Shown one piece after another: positions 15,598 through 23,384 of a stretch of DNA of 36,659 bases. A program made the position numbers and the translations under genes. Below the pieces are notes generated by a model. That model worked only from the letters and a program-made list of their open reading frames with translations, had not been told where the DNA came from and did not search any database. Each line of letters begins with the position of its first letter. The stretch's first letter is position 1. Source of the DNA: Acidimicrobiales bacterium (GTDB taxonomy: Bacteria > Actinomycetota > Acidimicrobiia > Acidimicrobiales > DASWMK01); NCBI GenBank assembly GCA_036399815.1, contig DASWMK010000047.1, positions 1 through 36,659 on the forward strand, read 5' to 3'.

Positions 15598-16272
15598 ATG
15601 GACGAGCGGTCGGTCGGCGACGACCGGGCCCACGACCTGCCGTCGGCGGCGGCCGACGTCCGCAGCGGAGGGATCCGCGTGCGGCGGGCCGGCGACGACG
15701 TCGGCATCGAGGAGGCGAGGCGGCACTTCGGCGGCCTCGACCCGCTCGCCACCGTCGCCGGCCTGCTGGCCGCGCTCGGGACGATGGTGCTCCTCGGTGG
15801 CCTCGCCGGCGCCGCCGGCACCGTCGGCTACCAGCTCGGCGAGGCCGACGAGGGCGACCTCTCCCTCGGCGGGCTGGTCGCCGGCATCGTGGTCCTCCTC
15901 GTCGCCTTCTTCGTCGGCGGGTGGGTGGCCGGCCGGGTGGCGAGGTACGACGGTGGTCGCAACGGGCTGGTGACGGCGCTGCTGTTCGTGCTGCTGGCAG
16001 CGGGCCTCGCCGCCCTCGGCGCGTGGCTCGGCGAGAAGTACGACGTCCTGGCGAACGTGGACCTCCCGCAGTGGTTCTCGGGCGACCGGACCGGCATCGC
16101 CGCCATCGTCAGCGCGGTCGCCGGCGCGGTCGCCGCGCTCGCCGCCGGCTGGTTCGGCGGCAAGCTCGGCGAGCGGTACCACCGCCATGCCGACGCCCTC
16201 GTCGCCCGCACCCGCGAGGGCGGCGTCGGCGGGCTCGGCGACGACCGTCGCCTGATCGTCAGGAGGCCGTGA
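15598..16272 (+). CDS. Four-helix membrane protein of unknown function
   Basis: A 224-aa membrane protein with a charged N-terminal tail (about 45 residues) and four hydrophobic helices at about 49-78, 87-113, 121-143 and 166-190, rich in Ala, Gly and Leu, ending in a basic tail. The helices repeat the pattern 'GG.VAGRVARYDGGRNGLVTALL' seen in TIGR04086/YrzE-like membrane proteins, but I cannot name the family with confidence. GAGAGGAG just before the ATG is a strong ribosome-binding site. The stop overlaps the next ATG (ATGA-type), so it is cotranslated with the DUF2382 gene. Confidence 0.78.
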   Translation: MDERSVGDDRAHDLPSAAADVRSGGIRVRRAGDDVGIEEARRHFGGLDPLATVAGLLAALGTMVLLGGLAGAAGTVGYQLGEADEGDLSLGGLVAGIVVLLVAFFVGGWVAGRVARYDGGRNGLVTALLFVLLAAGLAALGAWLGEKYDVLANVDLPQWFSGDRTGIAAIVSAVAGAVAALAAGWFGGKLGERYHRHADALVARTREGGVGGLGDDRRLIVRRP

Positions 16273-16688
16273 TGACCGCCCACCACGAGGATCGCGACGT
16301 CGCCGAGGTCGTCCGCTCCGAGGAGGAGCTCGCGGCCGGGACGACCCGCGAGGAGGCCGGCCGGATCCGGGCCCGCAAGGTCGTCGAGTCCGAACCGGTC
16401 GAGGAGGTCGTCGCCGTCGGCATCGAGCACGCCGACGTCGAGCGCACGGCGGCGCCCGCCGGCGACAGCGGGCTCGTCGAGACGTTGCCCGACGGGTCGG
16501 TCTCCATCCCGGTGTTCGAGGAGCAGCTCGTCGTCGAGAAGCGCCTCGTCGTCCGAGAGCGGATCATCATCCGCAAGCACACGGTCACCGAGGACCGCGT
16601 CGTCACCGCCGAGCTGCGCAAGGAACGGGTCGAGGTCGACGCCGACGACGCCGTCGCCGACCGCATCGTCGACGACCGCCAGCCGTAG
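16272..16688 (+). CDS. DUF2382 domain protein
   Basis: A 138-aa protein consisting almost only of a DUF2382 domain: 'SEEELAAGTTREEAGRIRARKVV', then 'VFEEQLVVEKRLVVRERIIIRKH' and 'DRVVTAELRKERVEVD'. It is a shorter paralogue of the C-terminal half of the protein at 14804-15556, so the operon carries two copies of the domain, one with and one without a PRC barrel. The ATG overlaps the TGA of the membrane-protein gene. DUF2382 is thought to be linked to stress responses, but no activity is known. Confidence 0.82.
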   Translation: MTAHHEDRDVAEVVRSEEELAAGTTREEAGRIRARKVVESEPVEEVVAVGIEHADVERTAAPAGDSGLVETLPDGSVSIPVFEEQLVVEKRLVVRERIIIRKHTVTEDRVVTAELRKERVEVDADDAVADRIVDDRQP

Positions 16689-16700
16689 AGCGCCGCCCTC

Positions 16701-16732
16701 GAGCCGGCGCGTCGAGCCAGCCGGCCCGGCTC
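16701..16732 (+). terminator. Possible hairpin terminator after the stress operon
   Basis: GAGCCG at 16701-16706 can pair with CGGCTC at 16727-16732, with GC-rich bases between that can pair further. It lies 12 bases after the DUF2382 stop codon. There is no T-run, so it would be an atypical or factor-assisted terminator. Confidence 0.3.
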
Positions 16733-16751
16733 GGCCTCCAGTGACCGACGA

Positions 16752-16771
16752 CGACCATCTGCGACCATCTG
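16752..16771. repeat. Tandem 10-base direct repeat
   Basis: CGACCATCTG occurs twice back to back (16752-16761 and 16762-16771), about 70 bases before the small zinc-ribbon ORF. It may be a regulator site or a replication slip. Confidence 0.6.
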
Positions 16772-16841
16772 CTCGGGTAGGTCCCGCCATCGTGCGCCCG
16801 ACGGCCGACCGCGGGTCCGGGATGCGGTCTACCGTCGAGCC

Positions 16842-17006
16842 ATGTTGAACTGTGGCGGCTGCGGCAAGCCGATCGAGCGGAACCCGATCATCATCTCGCG
16901 ACCGTGGGACGGATGGTCTTCGGCCGCGTGCTCGATCGAGTGCGGGGCCAAGGTCGTTCAGGAGCGGACGGTTACGTCGGGCGGCGGCCCGCGACCTGGA
17001 GATTGA
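16842..17006 (+). CDS. Small zinc-ribbon-like protein, hypothetical
   Basis: A 54-aa frame beginning 'MLNCGGCGKPIERNPIII' with C4-x2-C7 and a second pair C30-x3-C34 ('CSIECG'), the layout of a minimal zinc ribbon. The tail after residue 40 is polar and probably disordered. The ATG has no clear Shine-Dalgarno, but a TACCGT box ends about 10 bases upstream, compatible with a leaderless transcript. It stands alone between the DUF2382 gene and the convergent phosphotransferase gene. The cysteine spacing is the main reason to believe it; otherwise it is unsupported. Confidence 0.5.
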   Translation: MLNCGGCGKPIERNPIIISRPWDGWSSAACSIECGAKVVQERTVTSGGGPRPGD

Positions 17007-17212
17007 TGGCCAATCGGCTCGACGCTGTACTCCACGGAGTGGTGCGTCGGCCGACGCGGTCTCGCCGGGCGCCCTTCCAGACTGCCGAAGCATCGGTGAC
17101 CACTCGCTACTGCTAGTGCCACGCCGCGCATGACGAGCGGCGCAGTGGACCGCCCCGGCGCGACTCTCGACACGCTCGGCCAGCAGCGCTCACACCGAGA
17201 ACCGGAAGCCCG
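17007..17212. other. Intergenic stretch with no recognised gene
   Basis: These 206 bases between the small zinc-ribbon ORF and the end of the phosphotransferase gene have weak codon bias and no frame I recognise. The short palindrome CTCCACGGAG is the only obvious structure. Confidence 0.5.
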
Positions 17213-18010
17213 TCAGAGGAGGGCGGCGGCGAAGCGGGCGCGGTGGGCGGTCCACCAGCGGCGGCGGCGGGCGTACTTCTCGCTGCCGCCGGTCTGGTTC
17301 CACAGGGCGATCGCGGTCGGGTCGGCGGCGGCGGCGAGCATGCGGCGGGTGGCGCTCTCGATGCGGTCGAGGGCGTCGTCGATCGCCGCCAGCAGCTCGG
17401 CCCGGCCGTCGCCGTCGAGCCCGTAGGCGTCGGCGACGAGCCGGAGGCGGGCCGGCCGGTCGGCGGGCCGCCAGCCGAGCCTCGCCCGGTCGACGGCGTC
17501 GTCGATCGGCACCCACAGGCGGGCGAGGTGGGCCAGGTCGTACACGGGGCGGCCGGGGGCGGCGAACTCGAAGTCGAGCAGGGCGACGGCGACGCCGTCC
17601 CGGAACACGACGTTCGACGGCTCCACGTCGTTGTGGCCCACGAGCGTCCCGCCGGCCGGGTCGGCCAGCGCGCCGTTCCACGTGCGGCCCCGGGGGTCGA
17701 ACCCGCGGGCGGCGTCGTGGAGGCCCCGCAGCAGCCGGGCGACCGACGCCATCGCGGCGTCGGACTGGCTCCACGCCGGGTAGGGCGGCACGGGCACGTC
17801 GCCGTCGACGAACACGAGGCGCTCGCGGCCGTCCTCGTCGATGCCGACCGGCGACGGGACACCCTCGAACCCGGCCTCCCGCACCGCCCGCAGGAAGGCG
17901 TGGACCGACGCCGAGTGCGGGCCGGAGGGGCGCAGGACGTGCGGGCCGACGCGGACGACCCGGCCGGCGTTGGCGATCCCGCCCTCGAGCCGCTGCTCCA
18001 CCTCGGCCAT
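17213..18010 (-). CDS. APH/choline-kinase-type phosphotransferase
   Basis: A 265-aa kinase-like protein of the aminoglycoside phosphotransferase superfamily. The catalytic loop is 'VGHNDVEPSNVVF' (H126, catalytic D128, N133) and the metal-binding Asp is D146 in 'LLDFEFAAPG', followed by 'VYDLAHLARLW'. The N-terminal lobe is short. These families phosphorylate many small hydroxyl compounds, and the sequence does not tell the substrate or prove antibiotic resistance. The ATG at 18010 is chosen because it begins the conserved region; the longer frame would cross into the divergent LAL regulator gene, whose start is 68 bases away. Confidence 0.82.
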   Translation of the reverse strand: MAEVEQRLEGGIANAGRVVRVGPHVLRPSGPHSASVHAFLRAVREAGFEGVPSPVGIDEDGRERLVFVDGDVPVPPYPAWSQSDAAMASVARLLRGLHDAARGFDPRGRTWNGALADPAGGTLVGHNDVEPSNVVFRDGVAVALLDFEFAAPGRPVYDLAHLARLWVPIDDAVDRARLGWRPADRPARLRLVADAYGLDGDGRAELLAAIDDALDRIESATRRMLAAAADPTAIALWNQTGGSEKYARRRRWWTAHRARFAAALL

Positions 18011-18077
18011 CCCGGCCACCTTGGCAGAGGCGACGTGCCGGCGCCGGTCCACGCTCCCGGGGGATGATCCCGGCATC

Positions 18078-20756
18078 GTGGGATCCGTGGGAACGACTCC
18101 GCTGCTGGCGACGAAGCTGCACGCACCGCGGCGGCGGCGCGAGCTGGTCTCCCGGTCGCGGGTGAGCGACCGGCTGGGCCGGGGGAGCGAGGCGGCGCTC
18201 ACCGTGGTGTCGGCGCCCGCCGGGTTCGGCAAGTCGACGGCGGTGACCGAGTGGCTGGCGACCGAGGCGGCGGCGGGCCGGGCGACCGCGTGGCTGTCGC
18301 TCGACGAGGGCGACGACGATCCCACGCTGTTCTGGTCCTACGTCGTCGCCGCGCTGCAGACCGCCGTCCCCGGGGTCGGCGCCGACGCCCTCCCGCTGCT
18401 CGAGTCGGGCCGGCCGGCGGTGGACACCTTCCTCCCGACCCTGCTCAACGACCTCGCAGCGGTCCCGGTCGACGTCGTCCTCGTGCTCGACGACCACCAC
18501 GTGATCCGGGCGCCCGAGGTGCACGAGGCGATGGCCTTTCTCGTCGCGCACCTGCCGCCCCGTGTGCACCTCGTGCTCGTCGGCCGGGCCGACCCGCCGT
18601 TGCCACTGGCCCGGCTGCGGGCGCGCGGCGAGGTGGTCGAGCTGCGGGCCGCCGACCTGCGGTTCACGGCGGACGAGGCGGCGACGTACCTCCGCGGATC
18701 GATGGGGCTCGACCTGGCCGCCGGCGACGTCGACGCGCTGGCCGCCCGCACCGAGGGGTGGATCGCCGCGCTCCAGCTCGCCGCGCTGTCGATGCAGGGG
18801 CGAGACGACGCCGCCCGGTTCGTGGCCAGCTTCGCCGGCGACGACCGCTTCGTCGTCGACTACCTCGCCGAGGAGGTCCTCGAGCGCCAGCCCGACGACG
18901 TCCGGCGCTTCCTCCTGGACACGGCCGTCCTCCACCGGCTGACCGGTCCCCTGTGCGACGCCGTCACCGGGGGGCGAGGCGGCCGGGCCATGCTCGAGCG
19001 GCTGGACCGGGCCAACCTGTTCATCGTCCCGCTCGACGACCGCCGTCGCTGGTACCGCTACCACCACCTCTTCGCCGACGTTCTCCGCGCCCGGCTGCTC
19101 GACGAGGACCCCGACCGCGTCCGCCGGCTGCACCGCCGGGCCAGCGCCTGGTTCGCCGACGACGGCGACCGGGCCGAGGCGATCGCGCACGCCATGGCCG
19201 GCGACGACCCGGAGGGCGCGGCGCGGCTGATCGAGCTGGCCGCACCGGCGCTGCGCCAGGCCCGGCAGGAAGCCACCCTCTGCCGCTGGCTCGAGGCGCT
19301 GCCACCGGGCCTGTTCCCGGACCGCCCCGTCCTGAGCGCCGCCTTCGCCGGCGCGCGCATGGCGACCGGCGACGTCACCGGCGCGGCGCCGCTGCTGGAC
19401 ATCGCGCAACGGTGGGTCGAGGGCCGGGCCGACGGGTCGCCGATCGTCGCCGACCGGGACGAGCTGGCCCGGCTGCCGGCTCAGGTGGCGATGTACCGCG
19501 CCGGGTCGGCGCTCGTCGCCGGCGACGTGGCCGGCACGATGGCCCACGCCGAGCGGATCGTCGAGCTGGCCGATCCGTCGGAGCACGTGCTGCTGGGCGC
19601 GGCCACGGCGCTGACCGGCCTGGCCCACTGGCGGGTCGGCGACCTGGAAGCGGCGAGGGCGCGGTACGCGGAGGCCGTCGGTCACTTCACCGAGGCGGGG
19701 TTCGTCCCCGACGTCCTCGGGTGCTCGCTGGCGCTCGGCGACATCCAGGTGGCGCAGGGTCGCCTCGACGCCGCGAGGGCGACGTTCGAAGCCGGCCTGG
19801 AGCAGGCGCGCGACCGGCCGGGGCTCCGGGGCAGCGCCGACCTGCACGTCGGCCTGAGCGAGCTGTTCCTCGAGCGGGGCGACCTCGACGGGGCGGCCCG
19901 GCACGTCCAGGTGGCCAGGGAGCTCGGCCGGGCCGCCGGGCTCCCGCAGCACGAGTACCGCTGGCGGGTGGCCACGGCCCGCCTGCTCGCCGCGAGGGGC
20001 GACCTCGACGGCGCGCTCGTGCTCCTCGACGAGGCCGAGCGGGTGTACGACACCGACTTCTCGCCGTCGGTCCGGCCCGTCCCCGCGCTGCGGGCCCGGC
20101 TCCACCTCGCCAGGGGCGACCTCGCCGCCGCCCGGCGGTGGGCGAGCGACCGGGGGCTCACCGCCGACGACGAGCTCGACTACCTCCACGAGTTCGAGCA
20201 CGTCACGCTCGCCCGCACCCTGCTGGCCGCCGGCGACGCCCGCTCGACCGACGGCGCCGCCGGCCTGCTCGACCGGCTGCTCGCGGAGGCGGAGCGAGGT
20301 GGGCGGGGGAGCGTGGTCGAGATCCTCGTGCTGCGGTCGCTCGCCCACCACGCCAGGGGCGACGGCGCCGCGGCCGCGGCCTCGCTGGAGCAGGCGCTCG
20401 CCCGCGCCGCGCCCGAGGGCCACGTCCGCGTGTTCCTCGACGAGGGCCCGACGATGACCGCGCTGCTGCGGGGCGCGTCGCTGCACGGCGTCGCCCGGGA
20501 CCACGCCCGCCGGGTCCTCGCCGCCGGCTCGGGCGGACCGGCGGCGCCGTCGCGCCCGGCGCTGGTCGAGGAGCTCAGCGGTCGCGAGCTCGACGTCCTC
20601 CGGCTGCTGCGCAGCGACCTGAGCGGGCCGGACATCGCCAGGGAGCTGCTCGTGTCGCTGAACACGCTGCGGACCCACACCAGGCGCATCTACGCCAAGC
20701 TCGGCGTGAACAGCCGGCGGGAGGCGGTCCGGCGGGCCGCCGAGCTCGGGCTGTAG
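18078..20756 (+). CDS. LAL-type (MalT-like) ATP-dependent LuxR transcription regulator
   Basis: An 892-aa regulator. The N-terminal STAND ATPase has P-loop 'APAGFGKST' at residues 46-54 and a Walker B-like 'DVVLVLDDHHVI' at about 135-146, then a winged-helix region. A long TPR-like helical section spans about 400-800. The C-terminal LuxR HTH ('LSGRELDVLRLLRSDLSGPDIARELLVSLNTLRTHTRRIYAKLGV') occupies the last 65 residues. MalT-type proteins bind ATP and an inducer, oligomerise and activate target promoters. The target is unknown, but the DUF4386 operon begins only 72 bases downstream, behind an inverted repeat. An in-frame GTG at 18087 is an alternative start. Confidence 0.92.
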   Translation: MGSVGTTPLLATKLHAPRRRRELVSRSRVSDRLGRGSEAALTVVSAPAGFGKSTAVTEWLATEAAAGRATAWLSLDEGDDDPTLFWSYVVAALQTAVPGVGADALPLLESGRPAVDTFLPTLLNDLAAVPVDVVLVLDDHHVIRAPEVHEAMAFLVAHLPPRVHLVLVGRADPPLPLARLRARGEVVELRAADLRFTADEAATYLRGSMGLDLAAGDVDALAARTEGWIAALQLAALSMQGRDDAARFVASFAGDDRFVVDYLAEEVLERQPDDVRRFLLDTAVLHRLTGPLCDAVTGGRGGRAMLERLDRANLFIVPLDDRRRWYRYHHLFADVLRARLLDEDPDRVRRLHRRASAWFADDGDRAEAIAHAMAGDDPEGAARLIELAAPALRQARQEATLCRWLEALPPGLFPDRPVLSAAFAGARMATGDVTGAAPLLDIAQRWVEGRADGSPIVADRDELARLPAQVAMYRAGSALVAGDVAGTMAHAERIVELADPSEHVLLGAATALTGLAHWRVGDLEAARARYAEAVGHFTEAGFVPDVLGCSLALGDIQVAQGRLDAARATFEAGLEQARDRPGLRGSADLHVGLSELFLERGDLDGAARHVQVARELGRAAGLPQHEYRWRVATARLLAARGDLDGALVLLDEAERVYDTDFSPSVRPVPALRARLHLARGDLAAARRWASDRGLTADDELDYLHEFEHVTLARTLLAAGDARSTDGAAGLLDRLLAEAERGGRGSVVEILVLRSLAHHARGDGAAAAASLEQALARAAPEGHVRVFLDEGPTMTALLRGASLHGVARDHARRVLAAGSGGPAAPSRPALVEELSGRELDVLRLLRSDLSGPDIARELLVSLNTLRTHTRRIYAKLGVNSRREAVRRAAELGL

Positions 20757-20776
20757 GGAGCACGATCACCACACCG

Positions 20777-20794
20777 ATCACCAGATGAGGTGAT
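20777..20794. promoter_or_regulatory. Inverted repeat ATCACC-N6-GGTGAT, candidate operator
   Basis: The arms are exact (20777-20782 and 20789-20794), and GATCACC also occurs at 20764-20770 as a direct copy. The repeat covers an ATG and a GTG that could otherwise start the next gene, which favours the later GTG at 20829. It sits between the LAL regulator and the DUF4386 operon, so it may bind that regulator or another one. Confidence 0.45.
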
Positions 20795-20828
20795 GTGCGG
20801 TCACCAGGTCCGTCCGTACGGTCCGGAC

Positions 20829-21110
20829 GTGACCGCAGACGACCGCACACCCGACGGCGCTCCGGCTGCGGACCACGACGGCGTCCCCCGGTACGAGATC
20901 CACGTCGCGGGACGTCTCGGGCCCCGCTGGTCGGCCTGGTTCGACGGGCTGAGCCTCACCAGCGAGCCGGACGGCACCACCGTCCTCCGCGGGCCCGTCG
21001 TCGACCAGGCGGCGCTGCACGGCCTGCTCCAGAAGCTGCGCGACGTCGGCATCCCCCTGGTCTCCCTCGCCCAGCTCCCGCCCGACGCACCACGAAGGGA
21101 ACCGACATGA
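20829..21110 (+). CDS. Small conserved protein upstream of DUF4386 gene
   Basis: A 93-aa soluble protein with core 'PRYEIHVAGRLGPRWSAWFDGLSLTSEPDGTTVLRGPVVDQAALHGLLQKLRDVGIPLVSL'. This core is a known conserved small-protein type in actinobacteria that accompanies DUF4386 or regulator genes; its function is unknown. The GTG at 20829 is preferred over in-frame starts at 20790 and 20793, which lie inside an inverted repeat. Its TGA overlaps the next gene's ATG, so the two are translationally coupled. Confidence 0.78.
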   Translation: MTADDRTPDGAPAADHDGVPRYEIHVAGRLGPRWSAWFDGLSLTSEPDGTTVLRGPVVDQAALHGLLQKLRDVGIPLVSLAQLPPDAPRREPT

Positions 21111-21847
21111 CCACCACCACCACCCGACGCCCGATGTCCCGCACGAGGAAGCTGGCGCTCGGCGCCGGCCTGTTCTACCTGGCCACGTTCGTCTTCTCGA
21201 TCCCGGCGCTCGGCTTCTACGACGGCGTCCTGAACGACGCCGGCTTCGTCCACGGCGCGGGCGGCGACGGCGGCGTCCTGTGGGGCGGCCTCTTCGAGGT
21301 GCTCACCGGGCTGACGGGCATCGGCACCGCCGTCATGCTCTACCCGGTCATCAGGCGGCACGGCCAGACCGGTGCGATCGGCTTCGTCGCCTCCCGCACG
21401 CTCGAGGCGGCCACGATCTTCGTCGGCGTCGTCGCCCTCCTCGCCGTCCACACCCTCCGCCAGGACCTTGCGGGGACCGACGCGGCCGGCCTCTCCACGG
21501 TGGCGGACGCGCTGGTCGCCGTCCACAACTGGACGTTCCTGTTCGGGCCCGGCGTCATGGCCGTGGTGAACGCGCTGTGCCTCGCCACCGTGCTGTACCG
21601 GTCGCGGCTCGTGCCCCGCATCATCCCGACCATCGGGCTCGTCGGCGCCCCGATCCTCGCCGCCTCCTCCACGGCGACGCTGTTCGGCGCCTGGGACCAG
21701 ATCTCCGGGCCGGCGGTGCTCTTCGCCCTGCCCATCGCCACCTGGGAGCTCTCCCTCGGCGTCTGGCTGACCGTGAAGGGCGTGCGGCCCACGTCGGTCG
21801 ACGACACCGCCGCCGTCGTGGCCACGCCCGTCCCGGCCTTCGCCTGA
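21107..21847 (+). CDS. DUF4386 family membrane protein
   Basis: A 246-aa integral membrane protein with about six hydrophobic helices. Recognisable DUF4386 features are 'ALGAGLFYLATFVFSIPA' at the N-terminus, 'RTLEAATIFVGVVALLAV', 'HNWTFLFGPGVMAVVNALCLATVLYRSRLVPRIIPTIGLVGAPIL' and 'LPIATWELSLGVWLTVKG'. The family is widespread and has no proven function. It is coupled by an ATGA overlap to the 93-aa gene upstream, and both lie behind the LAL regulator. Confidence 0.88.
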   Translation: MTTTTTRRPMSRTRKLALGAGLFYLATFVFSIPALGFYDGVLNDAGFVHGAGGDGGVLWGGLFEVLTGLTGIGTAVMLYPVIRRHGQTGAIGFVASRTLEAATIFVGVVALLAVHTLRQDLAGTDAAGLSTVADALVAVHNWTFLFGPGVMAVVNALCLATVLYRSRLVPRIIPTIGLVGAPILAASSTATLFGAWDQISGPAVLFALPIATWELSLGVWLTVKGVRPTSVDDTAAVVATPVPAFA

Positions 21848-21888
21848 CCATGGCCGGCGACCGCCCGGGCTGCGATGCTGGGGCCGGG

Positions 21889-22611
21889 ATGTCGCTCCGA
21901 CTGGTCGCACTGTGCGTCGACGCCGACGACCCGCTGCGCCTCGCCCGGTTCTGGGGCGAGGCGCTGCGGTGGGCGGTCGCCGACGGGACGGAGGACCGGG
22001 TCCCCGTCCTGCCGACCGACGGCACCGGGTTCCGGATGGAATTCGTGCGAAACCCGGCGCCGAAGGTCGGCCCGAACCGGCTCCACCTCGACCTGACGAG
22101 CACGTCGCTCGACGACCAGCGGGAGTTCGTGGAGCGGCTCCTCTCGCTCGGCGCCCGCCACCTCGACATCGGCCAAGGGCCCGACGAATCCCACGTCGTC
22201 CTGGCCGACCCCGAGGGCAACGAGCTGTGCGTGCTCGAGCCGGGCAACTCGTTCGTCTCGGACTCCAGCCGTCTCGGGTCGATCACCTGCGAGGGCACGA
22301 GGGAGGTCGGGCTCTTCTGGAGCGCGGCGCTGGGCTGGCCGCTGGTCTGGGACCAGGACGAGGAGACCGCCGTCCGCGCGCCCGACGGGACCCACACGTT
22401 CATCACCTGGGGCGGGGCGCCGCCGCCGAAGGTGGGCAGGAACCGGCTGCACCTCGAGGTGGCGCCGGCCGGCGGGGCGGCGCAGGAGGCGGAGGTCGAG
22501 CGGCTCGTGCCGCTCGGCGCGACCCTGCTCGACCGCGGCGAGGGCGGCGCCGACCGGGTCGCCCTGGCCGACCCCGACGGCAACGAGCTCTGCGTCCTGC
22601 CGCCCGCGTAG
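21889..22611 (+). CDS. Two-domain VOC (glyoxalase-like) protein
   Basis: A 240-aa protein made of two tandem VOC modules of the glyoxalase_6 type. Module 1 (about 1-118) has 'VDADDPLRLARFWGEALRW', 'PNRLHLDL' and 'VVLADPEGNELCVLEPG'. Module 2 (about 125-240) repeats these as 'VGLFWSAALGWPLVW', 'RNRLHLEV' and 'VALADPDGNELCVLPPA'. VOC proteins use a metal for isomerase, dioxygenase or lyase chemistry, or bind drugs; the substrate is unknown. The ATG has GATGCT 9 bases upstream and no Shine-Dalgarno, suggesting a leaderless mRNA. Confidence 0.87.
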   Translation: MSLRLVALCVDADDPLRLARFWGEALRWAVADGTEDRVPVLPTDGTGFRMEFVRNPAPKVGPNRLHLDLTSTSLDDQREFVERLLSLGARHLDIGQGPDESHVVLADPEGNELCVLEPGNSFVSDSSRLGSITCEGTREVGLFWSAALGWPLVWDQDEETAVRAPDGTHTFITWGGAPPPKVGRNRLHLEVAPAGGAAQEAEVERLVPLGATLLDRGEGGADRVALADPDGNELCVLPPA

Positions 22612-22711
22612 CCGCCCGGCCCGTCCGCGGACCCGACGCCCGCCGGCCATTGCCCCGGCCACCGGAGCGGGGGATGCTGTGGGCCCACCGCCGAGCAGGG
22701 AGACGGATTTC

Positions 22712-23206
22712 GTGAGAAAGCGACTCGTAGGGCTGGGCGTCATGGCCTCGGCGGTCGGGGTCGTCGCCGGCATCGTGTGGATGAGCTCGGCCGGCGCCAT
22801 CACGTCGGCCGTCACGTTCACGGTCGTCGCCCCGAACACCGAGGAGACCAACCTCGACCTCCGCCCGGCGGGCCCGTCCCGGGGCGACCAGTTCATCTTC
22901 AGCGGGCCGCTCCTGCGCAGCCCGAGCCAGGAGGCGGCCGGTCGCATCGACGGCCACTGCGTCACGACCAGCGTCCCCGGTGGCGGCACGGCCGAGAACC
23001 GCCAGCAGTGCTTCGTCACCGCCACCATCGGCACCGAGAACGGCGAGACCGAGATCGAGCTGGCCGGCGTCGGGCGCATCGAGGCCGAGGACGTCCTCCT
23101 CGCCGTCACCGGCGGCACCGGCCGCTACCAGAACGTCCGCGGCCAGGCGCTGTTCGACTTCACCGCGCCCGACCGGGTGACGATCGCCTTCTCGCTCATC
23201 CCCTAG
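22712..23206 (+). CDS. Exported allene-oxide-cyclase/dirigent-like barrel protein
   Basis: A 164-aa protein with a signal peptide ('MRKRLVGLGVMASAVGVVAG', cleavage near Ala28) and a beta-barrel body like plant allene oxide cyclase and dirigent proteins: 'RGDQFIFSGPLL', 'GRIDGHCVTTS', 'QCFVTATI', 'IELAGVG', 'AVTGGTGRYQNVRGQALFDF'. Bacterial members are exported; their ligands are unknown. The GTG start follows AGGGAGA at a good distance. It lies upstream of the RiPP cluster on the same strand but is separated from it by a perfect palindrome and about 180 bases, so I do not count it as part of that cluster. Confidence 0.75.
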   Translation: MRKRLVGLGVMASAVGVVAGIVWMSSAGAITSAVTFTVVAPNTEETNLDLRPAGPSRGDQFIFSGPLLRSPSQEAAGRIDGHCVTTSVPGGGTAENRQQCFVTATIGTENGETEIELAGVGRIEAEDVLLAVTGGTGRYQNVRGQALFDFTAPDRVTIAFSLIP

Positions 23207-23212
23207 CGGGGA

Positions 23213-23228
23213 CCACCGCCGGCGGTGG
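23213..23228. terminator. Perfect 16-base palindrome before the RiPP cluster
   Basis: CCACCGCC (23213-23220) is followed at once by its reverse complement GGCGGTGG (23221-23228), 7 bases after the stop codon of the exported barrel protein. It could end that transcript or be an operator for the P450 gene. It lacks a T-run. Confidence 0.35.
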
Positions 23229-23384
23229 CGCAGCGGGAGACGCGATCGCCCCTACGTGGGGTCGGAGGAGACGAGGCGGCAGCTCGAGGAGGGCGCGTCC
23301 GAGCTGGTCGGCCTGCGCCAGGAGGCGCTCGCCGGCGGGGCCGGACGGCTCGCCGCTTGTCCCGGCCGGGCGCGGGGCGGGACA

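Noticed and set aside
17213..18010. Aminoglycoside resistance gene
   Set aside because: Only the general kinase motifs are present. The superfamily acts on many substrates and the context shows no resistance function.
17190..20678. 1162-aa antisense frame opposite the LAL regulator
   Set aside because: It is an Arg/Gly/Val/Pro-rich shadow caused by high third-position GC. The plus strand has a P-loop and LuxR HTH, and the 5' part of the minus frame conflicts with the phosphotransferase.
22712..23206. Exported barrel protein as part of the RiPP cluster
   Set aside because: It is separated by about 180 bases and a perfect palindrome, and such proteins are not known in related pathways. Same-strand position alone is not enough.
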